A DNA stretch of 64,000 nucleotides from Podospora pseudocomata (lineage: Eukaryota > Ascomycota > Sordariomycetes > Sordariales > Podosporaceae), in assembly GCF_035222375.1 (NCBI RefSeq), contig NC_085891.1:1240001-1304000 (forward strand), written 5' to 3'. This document shows, piece after piece, positions 1 to 10,902 of the stretch (position 1 is its first letter; every line of letters starts with the position of its first letter). The translations under genes were made by a program, and so were the position numbers. The notes beneath the pieces were generated by a model. That model was not told where the DNA came from. It worked only from the letters and a program-made list of their open reading frames with translations, and searched no databases.

Positions 1-3000
1 GCCGCTTTGCTGAGGAGGGGAAAATCCCGTAGGCCGGCTGGGTTAAACGGGCGGGTGGGTGGTCCACCCCCGGAAAAGGTTCGTTAACTACCTGGTGCCT
101 CTGGGGAAAACCACCTAGACCCCTAGACACAGTCAACGGTGATACTGCAGGGGTTGGGGGGAGGAGACACAAGAGCGGTACGTACTGCATCGGGGTGCAC
201 AAGTTAGAACTTTGGAAGCTTACGAGAACACGGAGAGGGCAGGGGTTTTACTTCCAGACTACCTAAATGTGTGTGTGCTCTTCATGTTGATGCCTTTGAG
301 GACTGGCCGAGCCGGGATAGGTAGGTTGCCACTACCGGTGCAGTTAGAGTAGGTAGGCATAACCTGGCCCTCAGATACGGCAAAACCCCCGATGCACACC
401 CGCGGCAGTGTCATTAGACGGCAGCTGTGCGGCGGAGGGAACTACGCCATCCCACGGGCCCGCGCCCCAGACGAACGGGCAGGGAACCCTCTTACGGGAT
501 TTACCTGGGGAGAGAGACTGTTATGTAAGTAGGATTAAGATTGGTGTTATCTTTGACTCTTGCACACCCCACACAGGCCCTTATGATGAGGACAAGACGG
601 ATGGATGAGTAAAATATGTCTCTCCACCCACAAATCTGAGACAACGTACTCACCCGGCCTGAGCTTGGATGGGTTGCTCCCACTAGGTAGATATGCCTCT
701 CCATAAGCTGAACCTATGTTAGATTGACAGGCAAACCCCCTCTCTTCGGTCCCGGGCCGTGTCTTAGCCTCTTTGATATCCTGGCATCATCATGTCTTCG
801 GTGTCTCTGTTGCCGTGTGTACACCTCCAACCCAGCCCTTTGAGGCAGGTAGCACGAACGGTTACATCTGCTTTCATTACCAAGAAAGAAAAAATCTCAC
901 TTACATGCACACATACAGACCTAATCGCGTCTACCGAGCCTTGCTGACATGAGGACATGAGGACATGAAGAAATTAGCCGCTACGGAGTCTGCTGCAGAG
1001 TTGATGTAGGGTAATATACCTCAAACCTCACCAAGATCTCACCTGCTTTTTGGACATTCACCCTGCTTGCAACGTCATTTCTGTTGAATCAGAAACGTTA
1101 CCTCGCATCACTCTCTTTCAGTGTGTTGACTATTCACAAAAGACCTCAACCACATGCAACAAAAGAGTCCAAAACAAAAAAAAACAAAAATTGGTTTTGA
1201 GCAAACGTTTTTCTCGTTTTTATTAACTACGACGTGTAGTAGAATCCTCGTAGTCTTAAGCTACTTGGGTTATAGAGCAGAGAGAGAGAAATTTCCCAGC
1301 CGCAAAAGAAAAAAACCCAAAAAAAAAAAAAAACCAGTTGCGGATTTCCCACGTATTCCCCTTCCAGCATCTCAAACCAGTGAGACGAACCCCCGTTCCT
1401 GGCCCCCCCTTCCCACCTTCACCACTCTTTCTGACAGCCGAGGAGCGCGGTTATCGTCTTTTGACTGCGTTGTAAACCGGAAAACCATGACCTGAACTGC
1501 ACCCATCACAATTCCCCTTCTGCCGGGAAATGAAACGTGCGCAACAGTAATCTCGTTCCAGTACCAACAGCCAAAAACAACACCCACTTCCCAAACCAAG
1601 CTGTCAGGATTGGTGCGGAGAAAGGGGAAAGAGAGCCCCCCCAAGGCAGATAAAAGAAAAGAGAAAAAAAGACAAAAATCAAAAAAAGACAAACCAGTTG
1701 CCTTTTTATTTTGCCCTGTTCACAAAATCCAGACACCCCTCCCCCTTCCCCAAAACCAACCCCCTACTCCCGTCCATTCTTCTTGTTCCATATCCGAGGC
1801 AAGCCTTCCTTGCCTCGGGCTCGACCCCGACCCAGCCTCCTTGGAAACACTTCCTTGTCGACAACCAGTGTCTGCCCTTTTGCTCAAGAAAAATCACATA
1901 TCCCGTATGAGTTTTTTCATGTCGCGCGCGCCAGGCTAGATGAATGTTATGTTTTCCGCTGATTTGTTTTTGGATATACACCTCCCAAACAACAATCCAG
2001 TGTTTTTTTTTGGTTTTTTTTTGCAGCGTTTCCGGCATCAAGCCGAAAATTCGTTACCTCGTCGTCGTCGTCGTCGTAATCGTCGTCGCTCGGTCGTACG
2101 CAACGTCGCAAAAAAAAAAAAAAAAAAAGCCGGTTCTTGTCGGGGATATATATATCCATCATTAAGAAAAAGAAATAGGCCGTAACATTAACATTCATCC
2201 ATGAGACAAGGAATATTAAAATGTTTGGTATCCAAGGTGGTCGTTTGTTGTCGGGTGAGTGAAGAACGAACGTTAAGCGAGTGCTGGTTTTTTTGGCGGA
2301 AGGTCGAGTCGAGTGGTGCTGAATTTCGTCTCCCATATCCACCAAGTTTTTGAAAAGGAAAAAAAGAGAGAAGAAAAGAAAAAGATCTTTAGCTCGGTCT
2401 GTGCCGAACTTGGGTTGTGGTGCATTGCTGCGGTCTCCTCTTTGATATTTGAATCACCGAAAAGGAAAAAAAAAGTTTCACACAACAAAAGAAAACAAGA
2501 CCACCTGTATCTCATCCTTTCCAAAATATGCCGATAAATATGCAGATAAAAACTCAAATATCCAGCCCCTGGACCCAGCCATGTAAGGTTTGATGTTGTG
2601 TGCATGCGATACAAAAGCCAAACAGAAGAAAAAGGCTTACAACCGAGCTCGCAGTTGAAGCAGTGGTATCCAAAATAGATGAAAAAAAAAAAACAAGACC
2701 AAAAAAACGCTCGCTGTAAACAAAAGAAACACACACAGAAAAAAAAATGAAAAAAAGGAAAAACCCCGTCCAAATATATATGCGCCGAAAAGGGTATGTC
2801 GACGATTTGTTCCCAGGAAGCTCCGAGCCCATGCAAAAGGTGATGAAAGAAACGCCCCGATATGCCTTTGATGCTTGCGAACAATAAAGTGTGGTGGTGA
2901 CAGGGGAAACTCTGTTGTTGCGCTTTGATGCCAAACCCTCCTGAAATCGCGACTATCGGTCGTGGCCGATGGGCGCGTTGGTTGGCGCGCTTACAACGAG

Positions 3001-3050
3001 GCTGTCGTCACGACTGGATAGCTAGCGGTCGATACAGGTGGCGATGGTTG
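1..3050. other. gene-poor left end
   Basis: No convincing coding region is seen. The short ORFs here overlap in several frames and have no recognisable domain. The stretch holds A-rich runs (about 1319-1333 and 2110-2128), a short CGT trinucleotide run near 2060-2090 and a small direct repeat (GAGGACAT units, 946-968). The part next to 3050 would carry the 3' untranslated region of the minus-strand gene. Confidence 0.5.
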
Positions 3051-4085
3051 TCACATTGTCGTCGCATAGTCCTGGTACCGACTGTCCCAGCCAAACGAGT
3101 TGTAGCCAACCGTCACACCGCACTGAGGAGCAAGCATGCTGGGCAGTGGGAGGTGGGGGATGGGCGACGAGACCAACTGCGAGCCGTAGAACAGACCAGC
3201 TGTAGTGTACGGCTGGCTGTAGGCAAGAGGAGGCGATGGCGTGTAGGACTCGCTGATGCCAATCGTGGCCCACATGGTAGGGCTGGTCGAGTCGGGCGGA
3301 GTCGAAGTTACACTCGGGCTCGAAGGCAGGATCTTCCAGGAATCGACGGGGGCTGGCATCGTGGTCGGAGTGGGCGCCTGGGACCAGATGTTCGCACCTG
3401 CAGGCGAGCTGGGCAGGAGCGGTGGCTGACGGACGACATCGACGATCCTGGGCGGCGGCGGAAGCAGAGGCTTGACCAGGTTCATGACGGCATTCTTCAC
3501 CTCTTCACTCTTCCCACTGAGCAGCTCTCCACCACCATCCTCCTCGAGCCCCTCGAGTGCCGACACATGTGTCCGGAAGACAAATTTGTTGATGGCCTGG
3601 ATGAAGTCCTCGTGAAGCTTCTTGCACTGTGTTTCCTTCTCGGACCAGTCGTAGGTGTTGGCCTTTGCATTGACACAGTGGATGTCCTTGTGGTACTCAA
3701 TCAGGGACTCGATGGTGTCCGGCGTCAGCTTGTAAGCAACCTCGTTTCTCAATACCATGTCGACGTGCACAATGTAGGCCTCGAGGTGGATGAGCTGGTA
3801 GTTGAAGATGGCCTCAATCAGCGGGTTGGAGTCCTTCCTGAGCTCCGATTCGGGGGCCTTGGGCAGCATCAGCGAAGCCAGGGTCCAGATGGCATTTGGC
3901 GACGACAAGGTCTCGGTCAGACATCTTTGGTGCTGAGGTACACTGTTGAGTGGGCGCTTGATCCTGTTGATGCGCTTGAGTGTTTGCGTGAGCCACGGCT
4001 CTACCTTGGATCCGAGGACCACGTTGACGGAGGAAGCACGGGGAGCAAAGGCAGCTGCCGAAGCCGGGAGTAGTTGTGGTGGCAT
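3051..4085 (-). CDS. hypothetical protein, 344 aa, Pro/Ser-rich C-terminus
   Basis: A single uninterrupted frame from ATG (4083-4085) to TGA (3051-3053). I do not recognise the family. Residues about 25-200 read like a folded helical domain with mixed hydrophobic and charged residues (for example IEAIFNYQLIHLEAYIVHVD and a cysteine-containing CVNAKANTYDW segment). Residues from about 205 onward are rich in Pro, Ser and Thr and probably disordered. There is no signal peptide or membrane segment. A 382-residue ORF on the opposite strand covers the same DNA, but its product is Arg/Gly/Val-rich and looks like a shadow of this frame. The gene stands alone between two long gene-poor stretches. Function unknown; the call rests on composition and length only. 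Confidence 0.6.
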   Translation of the reverse strand: MPPQLLPASAAAFAPRASSVNVVLGSKVEPWLTQTLKRINRIKRPLNSVPQHQRCLTETLSSPNAIWTLASLMLPKAPESELRKDSNPLIEAIFNYQLIHLEAYIVHVDMVLRNEVAYKLTPDTIESLIEYHKDIHCVNAKANTYDWSEKETQCKKLHEDFIQAINKFVFRTHVSALEGLEEDGGGELLSGKSEEVKNAVMNLVKPLLPPPPRIVDVVRQPPLLPSSPAGANIWSQAPTPTTMPAPVDSWKILPSSPSVTSTPPDSTSPTMWATIGISESYTPSPPLAYSQPYTTAGLFYGSQLVSSPIPHLPLPSMLAPQCGVTVGYNSFGWDSRYQDYATTM

Positions 4086-7000
4086 GGTTTGAGTGTACTT
4101 TGGTGTGTGTCCTGGTTGAGTGAGTACAAAGGGTGGTCGAGGTGGAGCAGGGCAAGGGCTTGGGATGGGGAACTAAGAGGGCGAGGGAAACGAATAGTAA
4201 ATAAGAAACGAGGTGAGAAAGGTGACGGAGCGGGCGGTCCCAAGACAAGGGATTAGCATGCACGCCAGCAACCGCAAATGAGAAGAAGAGAAGGGTGGAC
4301 GAAGTCTCGTGAGGGGGAAGAAGGAGGGTGAGAATCTCGTATAGTCCGGGTGCGAGGGCCCGTCGTTATAAGAGATCAAGTCCCGAAATGGGTACCTACC
4401 GACGGGGTCCCTGGTGTGGGGGGGGGTAGGTACTTACTTGGGAGGGAAGGGTAGGGAGAGGGGGCGTGGCCGAGGACATGCAGGTCGATGGAGAGGGGAC
4501 GACAGCGCCGATGGCCAGATGGGGCCAGGCGAGCGGACGGGACTGGGACCCGCCTGCAGCTTCACAGCAGCGCCCTCACCTCGACTGCTGTCTGCCCACT
4601 GTCCTCGTCGTCGGTGGAGGAGCAGCATCTGCGGGCAAACAGATCATCAGTGGTAGCCTGGGCTGACTGGGCCTGGAGGAAGAACGGGGTGAGGTTGACG
4701 GGTTTGCCGCGGCTTCGCGTCAGCGTCGTCTTTACTGAGGGCAAGTACCTCCTCATACTACCACCCACTGCTGCCGCATTCCCGGACGCTACAGATGATA
4801 TCAGACCCTTGACACTTATAAGTCGAGATAAAATGACCATCTTGGGACGATCTCCAAAGTACCTTTTGTTTCGTACCACCCCCAGGTTTCATGGCGCTCT
4901 TCTCTGAGCATATGCAGCGTGGCACAAGAATACTTGATCCGATCCCAGCCGCTTGACTGGTGACAGGATAGGATAGGCACGTTTGATGGAAGACGGTAGA
5001 CGGAAGAGATGGGACAGCAGCCACACCTGGGGTTTGCGCGGCCCATCGCCATCTGCTCTCTCTCCCTCTCAGGCCCAAGGTGAAAGAAGAGAGGAAAGAA
5101 AAGGGAAGAAAGTCCGTGGGCTATGCTGCCACTTGCATATGCGCAATGGCCATCGAGAGCGAATGGCTGGTCCGGCTTGTGGTCGGTCGCATGCGACCGG
5201 AGCTGAAAGCTGCAGATGTGGACGGTGCAAGCTTACAGCTACACTACAAACAGCGCCACATCTGGAGTAGTGTTACAGAGCACCGTACCGTAATTACACG
5301 GCTGTAAGTCTGAACGTCCGCCAAGAGAAAAGGTCGCCAGACTAACACCCGGCTAGACTCGCCCTGCTGAAGACTCCTCCTGGCTGGTGTGGCTGGCAGC
5401 AAGCTGTTCAGACTCTCTCATGACAGGCCTCTTGACAACAAGTCAAATCATGCAGCGAAATGACTCCTTTTTCGTGTTTCGCTAGTCGAAGAGTAAATGA
5501 CGCGTCCCGCAGCAAGAAAAGCGCGTATCACAGCTCCCGGCCGATCGTAGGACTTTTTTTTTTTTCATGGGGATTTTTAGTTGCATGAGCCGTGAGGAGT
5601 CATATCGATATCCGCCACCGCCCAGAATCTATATGAGTGGCCCGTCGAGATCCCACCAGAAACTGGAATTGGTAACTCGGGTAAACAGTGAGGCGTCAAC
5701 TAAATACCTTGTGTGAATGGCTCCAGGACTTTCAGATAACGTCCGTGGTCGGGCAGCCAAGTCTGCAGCCAATTCTTGTTCTGAAAAAGAGCGTCGTTTC
5801 TGACTTGTGACTTGTGAGTTGTGATATTGACAGAGTGACCGTCACTCCAAGGTACCATCCCTTCCCTTATTAGCGACACCGGCGTCCTGAGAAAGATAAA
5901 CTGCCATGCAACTGCATGGTCTAGATTAAACACTGTTCGTGTTGCCGCTGAATGGACAGACGGTCGCTTGAAAAGGCCGGTGCCGTTTGTGATGGGCCAC
6001 CTCTTCAGTCATGCATGAAGCTCGCTTGGTGAGGCCTCAAGAGCCATATTGTGCGGTCCATCACGCACACCATCTGGGACTTGATGGCTTGGGATGGGGT
6101 TTCCCCCTCCTTGCAAGCCGCCAAAAAACTTTCGAGAAGAAAGCAGCCGGAGCATTTGGCGGCGGGGAAGAGACAAAGGCGTCATTTGCCACGGCGAGAT
6201 TGTCTAAATCTCAAGCCATCGTCGTGATCACAAGATAGACCTCAATCTTCCCTTTGCCCAGTGATATGAAGCGGTGCCCTAGCCCGAAATCATGATGAGA
6301 TGACAGAGACGGCGTAGCCATGTTGAAGGCTGCCCTTGGACCAAGGCTCCAACCCCATGACTGCATATCGGTAAGATTAGGAGTCCTTTCGCAGTAGACG
6401 CAAGAAGCGAGGAGCCGAAAGCGAAAAAGATATCATCAGCTTGGCCACAAGGAAACATGAAACACACAAGCGCGCTGCTGGAGGCGTTCTTCTCTTGTCT
6501 CAACTCCCTCAGTGGCTGACTGTCTGCCCATCAATAAAAGATCCCGCCCACCCCTCCCGAACATGCCGGTCTTGTTGCTGGAAATCTTGCTCGACGCCAC
6601 ACGTTCGACTTTCTTGGGCCCAGCACTCGACCAGTATGTCCCGATCTGGGCATGCCGCAGGAGGAGGATGGGACCCAGCCAGCCGGCTACACGTCCTGCG
6701 ATGGCGATATTCGACACTGACTGGTCCCTTTGTCGAATTGTGCGGCCAGGGGTGGGTTCCGGAAGGAGATGTTCGAGTTGCAACATGCCACTGGCATCCC
6801 ACTGGCACCCCCAAACGGGCAATATAGAGTGCAGGAGAGGGGGGAAGCATCGCCAGTGAATGCCAGCCTCTCGTCGGTCCCGTGTCATGGATGACAAGAG
6901 CAGGCATGGCATGGCAGACCATGCTAGCGCAGAAGGTGAGCAAAAAGGTGTGTAAGTTGGGATCCCTGCTATTGAGCCTCATTGGCTGCCGGCCTGACGC

Positions 7001-9465
7001 CCTCCTCCGGCCGCCATCTTGGAGAAAGACCGAGGATACGGCAGGCGATTGGGTGAAAAACTCGAAACGAGGGCAAAAAGGGTGGTGCCGCTTTGCGACG
7101 TTACTGCAGACCTGGGGTGGCCTAGAACCACCTACCTGACGTCCAGCCTGCCAGATTAGAAGTGAGCGCGAGGCTGCTGTAGAACCGGCATCTGTTCCTG
7201 TCTGGGGTGTCAAATCTCCGTATACTTGGTTATGATAATCATGGTGGAAATGATGACGATGCTGATACTGATGCTTGGTGTTGATGCTGCTGGAAGCTGA
7301 ACGTGGAGCTAGCTGCTGCTGTGAGGGCGAGGTGAAGTCTGTGAGAGAATGCCCAGAGCTGCCCAGCTGAATTACGAATACATGGAGAGGGGTTTGTGCG
7401 TATCCAAACTTGGAAGCACGGTGGATCTGCAGCCTTTTCTCTCTGCAGCCCCACTGTTTCCAACAACGCAACTACACTTATACACACTGTCACTACAAAT
7501 TGTGGCTTGGCTCATGTGGCTTGCGTACTCTTTCCTCTCTTGTGTGACGGGAGGTGAGGCAAAAAGTGCCGTCTCTTGCCGCGCAGCAGCGCACACTCGT
7601 GACTGACAGTCACTTGACTTCGGCCGGGCTTCCTTCTTCAGGCCAGTGTCCCGTGATCGCAAATATTCCTGGATCTCTGTGAACCTCCTGTTTCGGCCAA
7701 ACACGTCCACTGCCCACTGCCCACTGCCCACTGGCAGATTGTCTCTTGCTCGCAACCACAGTGCAGATTACCAATGGCTTCAGCTCGATAACGCCTGACT
7801 CTGGACTCCCTTGTTTTACTCTGCGTGGGGTATCACGACCCAATGATGCCCCAGCGGGTATCGAGAAGCAAGACAATTCGACGCGAGGGACTTTCAAGAA
7901 AGGAGAAAGGTCACAAAGCTTGGAAACCGGGTTCGGAATGGACAACCCCGCTGGCGAGGGCGAGGAAGAGGAAGGCGAGTTTACCGCATGAAAAAAAAAA
8001 ATATTCCTCCCTGTTTTTCGCCGTGATCCTTCGCCGTCTTCACCGCTAGAAGACCGGTTTATCGCCTCAAACCCAAGTCCCTTGTGATCATGACTCCTCG
8101 ACTTGAAATTTCTCAATAAGGAATCCCCCATCAACGGGGGGTTGACAGATATCGGATATTGGCCCCTCCTTGTCTTGTCCGTCTCCCGTCTCCCGTCGTG
8201 CCGGGCGGGGCCTTGGCACCGTTGACGTCACTCTTTTGGCTTGTCAAGATCAAGCCTGTCAGGGGTCTGTCAAAGTCAACATTAACGTCAAAACCGAACT
8301 GTATTACAACACACGCCCAGCGATCTGCTAACAAGCCTCACCCCGGCCTGCCCGCCTGATGCCCAACGTTTTTCTTCTTCAACTCAAAGCCAGGGCAACT
8401 GAGGCGAAGCCGACCTTGAAAAAGGTGAAATGTGGGGCCGCCCCGTTGCCCTCGGAGGCAGCCGACTCAGCCGACCGACCGATCGACTGCCGAACAACCC
8501 TCACCTTAACGTGGCCGCCACGTACACCCGGCAACTCTAACGCCACATCTGAAGAGATCCGTGAAAAGGGTGTCATTCATCATTCAAGCGAGAAAAAAAA
8601 AATCATCTATTTTCAGCTGGCTTAGGGTAGCGCAAGGGAAAAACTTCAAGGATTGCCCCTCCCTCTTTTTCAAAGTTACGCAACCCCTGAATGTGGGGAA
8701 GCCTAGCTAGCTACGCTACACCCGAGGGTTAGGGTCGGGGATAAGGGCTCCCTCGAGCGCCCTCTCAAATGGTCACCGATCAGAGATCGCTTCGGTCAGC
8801 AGGTGCAAGGCCTCGTCACTGCAGCCAACTCACATGTAGGCCCAGCCAACAACTTCCAACCTACCTACATGACCAGCCGATCAAGGGAGTTTATGCATAC
8901 AGCATGCAAACACGGAGAGGAGGACCTGTCGGTATACCCGGAAGCAAAGGCAGATTTTTTGGGAATGCTGTCTCGGCAGTTGTACCTAGACCGGTCTGCC
9001 TTATGCTGGTGGTGGTGGTCAGCACCTTGGTTGGGACAGCCCCACATTCGCTGCTTGTTAGCGTACCGACGCAAGGGAAAGGGGGCTCAGCCCAGCGGTT
9101 CAGTACTGGCACTCTTTGGAGCCGAGGCCGGTGAGATAGGCGGTGGGTTGGGTTACTCGATCTTTTATTGACGTTTGGAATGTTGCTTCTTTGAAGATGA
9201 AAGTGTGCTCGTGACAACTGGGAATGTACAGTCACGACACACGATTCCTAAAATATATCTTAATTTTCATCTTTCTACTCAAAGACATATACCATCCGTA
9301 AAGGCCTAAACTCACCGTCGAACTGCTGTGGTCATATTGTGGCCGCTGAATAGCCCAACACCAAACCAGATAATGTAAACAAAACCAAACAGTATATTCC
9401 ACACACATCCCAACTTCACCCGCCATAATCCCATGTAATAATCCTTCCCTCCGCACCTTCCCCCT
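4086..9465. other. 5.4-kb stretch without a supported gene
   Basis: I see no gene I can support. The longest ORF (minus strand 6509-7471, 320 codons) is Cys/His/Trp-rich with no domain-like hydrophobic pattern, and frames on both strands are equally open. Visible landmarks are a four-copy 7-bp tandem repeat (CCACTGC units, about 7707-7733), a telomere-like motif at 8726-8735 and CT-rich runs toward 9480. The gap probably contains the 5' leader of the minus-strand gene ending its coding part at 4085. Confidence 0.45.
7707..7733. repeat. short tandem repeat (7-bp unit)
   Basis: About four consecutive near-perfect copies of CCACTGC in a gene-poor region. Minisatellite-like; no function is suggested. 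Confidence 0.8.
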
Positions 9466-10902
9466 TTACCAATCCCCCAACCCAGTAATCCCCTCCTCCT
9501 CCTCCTTCTCCTCTTCCTCCTTCTTATCATCATCCCACCCACCATCATTCCCCCCTTTATCCCCCCCATCTTTCTTCTTCCCATCATCACTCTTGTTCCC
9601 ACCCGTAACACTGCTAGCAACAGCAGCAACCAATCCCCCCAACCCGCCCAGCCCCCACCCAAAACCCCCAAGTTTATTCCCCAACTTCACCCCGCCATCA
9701 TCCTCCTTCCCAACAGGACTAGGAGTCCTAAACTCACCCTCTGCCTTTTCCTTCCCCTTTCCCTTATCCACCTTCTTTTTCTCAGGGGAGTTTGGCCCCG
9801 GTGTCTCGTTCCATGAGCCAGGCATGGACATCTCACTGTTGTTTGGTCTCTTCTTGTCCCACGGATGCGGATCGACATTTTCGTTGTCCGAGTCGAACTG
9901 GTCTTGGGGTGAAGGTTGAAAGGTGAGTTTTTTGCGGGAGGAATTTTTGCTGGTGTTGGTTCCTGTGAGGGAGGCGGGTTTGGGGAAGGTGAAGGGGGAG
10001 GGGGGTTTAGAGGGGGGGTTGGGGTCGGGCCAGGTGTTGTTGTTATTGTTGTTGTTGTTGTTCTCGTTGCCCCAGCTGTTGTCATTAGAGGTATCATTGT
10101 TGTCACCCGAGTTGTTGTTGTCATCGTTGCCCCAACTGCCGCCGCCGTTGTTGTTGTTCTCAGCCGAGGTATCATTGTTATTGTTGTCGTTGCCCCAGCT
10201 GTTGTCGCCATTGTTGTTGGTGTTGTTGTTGTTATTGTTGTTGTTGTCGTTGGAGGTATCGTTGTTGTCCCCAGAGGAGTTATTCTCATTACCCCAACCG
10301 CCACCCGCATTGTCATTGGAGGTATCGTTGTTATCCCCAGAGGTGTTGTTTTCGCTGCCCCAACTGTCGTCGCCGCCGTTGTTGTTGAAGGTATCATTGG
10401 AGTTGTCGTTGGAGTCATCATTTCCGTTGCCCCAACCCCCCCAACTGTTGTCATTGGAGTTTTCGTTGGAATTGTCGTTTCCGTTACCCCAGCCGCCACC
10501 GTTGTTGTCATTGTTGCCATCATCAGACCCGGCCTTGGTGCTCTCGGTGAACTGAACAGCAGGAGAGGCAGACTTGCCCTTCTTCCCTCCTTTCTTGTTC
10601 TTCCCTCCTTTGCTGTTACTTCCGCCCTGGTTGTTACCTCCACCGTTGTTCCCTCCGCCGTTGTTGCCGCCAGAGCCAGAAGCCACATTCGGAGTTCCCT
10701 GCTGCGCCCTAGGTGTCCCCCGGCCCTGGCCCTGCCCCTGTGACGCCGAATCATTCGGCCATATCGGAGGCACAGCGTTCAATTGCCACGACCCCGGCAT
10801 CTGCTGCCACTGCTGGTACCCAGCCATTCCCTGCGGAGTGAAGTTGTGAGGACCGTAAGCCCCAGGCTGCACGGGAGGCTGCATCACAGGCGGCGGAGGA
10901 CC
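9466..10902 (-). CDS. in-frame Asn/Gly-rich extension behind the TAG (478 aa)
   Basis: Counting codons shows that this frame continues directly from the preceding segment: 10902 is the next codon after the TAG and the frame stays open to TAA at 9466-9468. It begins GPPPPVMQPPVQPGAYG, matching the Pro/Gly/aromatic style just before the stop. It then runs through Gly/Asn spacers, a Lys-rich patch, about 170 residues of Asn/Asp/Gly/Trp repeats (roughly 10020-10530), a Pro-rich linker and an acidic/Gly-rich tail. As a separate gene it could start only at the ATG 10882-10884, with no room for its own leader. The Asn-rich part is prion-like in composition. Open reading in two other frames here follows from the GTT/AAC-type repeats. 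Confidence 0.5.
   Translation of the reverse strand, partial: GPPPPVMQPPVQPGAYGPHNFTPQGMAGYQQWQQMPGSWQLNAVPPIWPNDSASQGQGQGRGTPRAQQGTPNVASGSGGNNGGGNNGGGNNQGGSNSKGGKNKKGGKKGKSASPAVQFTESTKAGSDDGNNDNNGGGWGNGNDNSNENSNDNSWGGWGNGNDDSNDNSNDTFNNNGGDDSWGSENNTSGDNNDTSNDNAGGGWGNENNSSGDNNDTSNDNNNNNNNNTNNNGDNSWGNDNNNNDTSAENNNNGGGSWGNDDNNNSGDNNDTSNDNSWGNENNNNNNNNNTWPDPNPPSKPPSPFTFPKPASLTGTNTSKNSSRKKLTFQPSPQDQFDSDNENVDPHPWDKKRPNNSEMSMPGSWNETPGPNSPEKKKVDKGKGKEKAEGEFRTPSPVGKEDDGGVKLGNKLGGFGWGLGGLGGLVAAVASSVTGGNKSDDGKKKDGGDKGGNDGGWDDDKKEEEEKEEEEGITGLGDW
10020..10530. repeat. degenerate Asn-codon repeat tract
   Basis: A run of AAC/AAT, GAT and GGT codons (minus strand) arranged as imperfect repeats with periodic Trp-Gly-Asn units. 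It creates long shadow ORFs on both strands. The repeats are divergent at DNA level, so this looks like an old coding repeat and not a fresh microsatellite. Confidence 0.8.

Noticed and set aside
2925-4073. 382-codon plus-strand ORF opposite the 344-residue gene
   Set aside because: Product is Arg/Gly/Val-rich with no domain-like pattern; the minus-strand frame looks protein-like.
6509-7471. 320-codon minus-strand ORF
   Set aside because: Cys/His/Trp-rich random-looking product, similar openness in other frames, no motif or intron pattern.
9687-10754. Long Thr/Arg-rich minus frame (355 codons), and Val/Ile- or Leu/Ser-rich plus frames in the same DNA
   Set aside because: Register shadows of the AAC/GAT/GGT repeat; homopolymer-like products without other sequence character.
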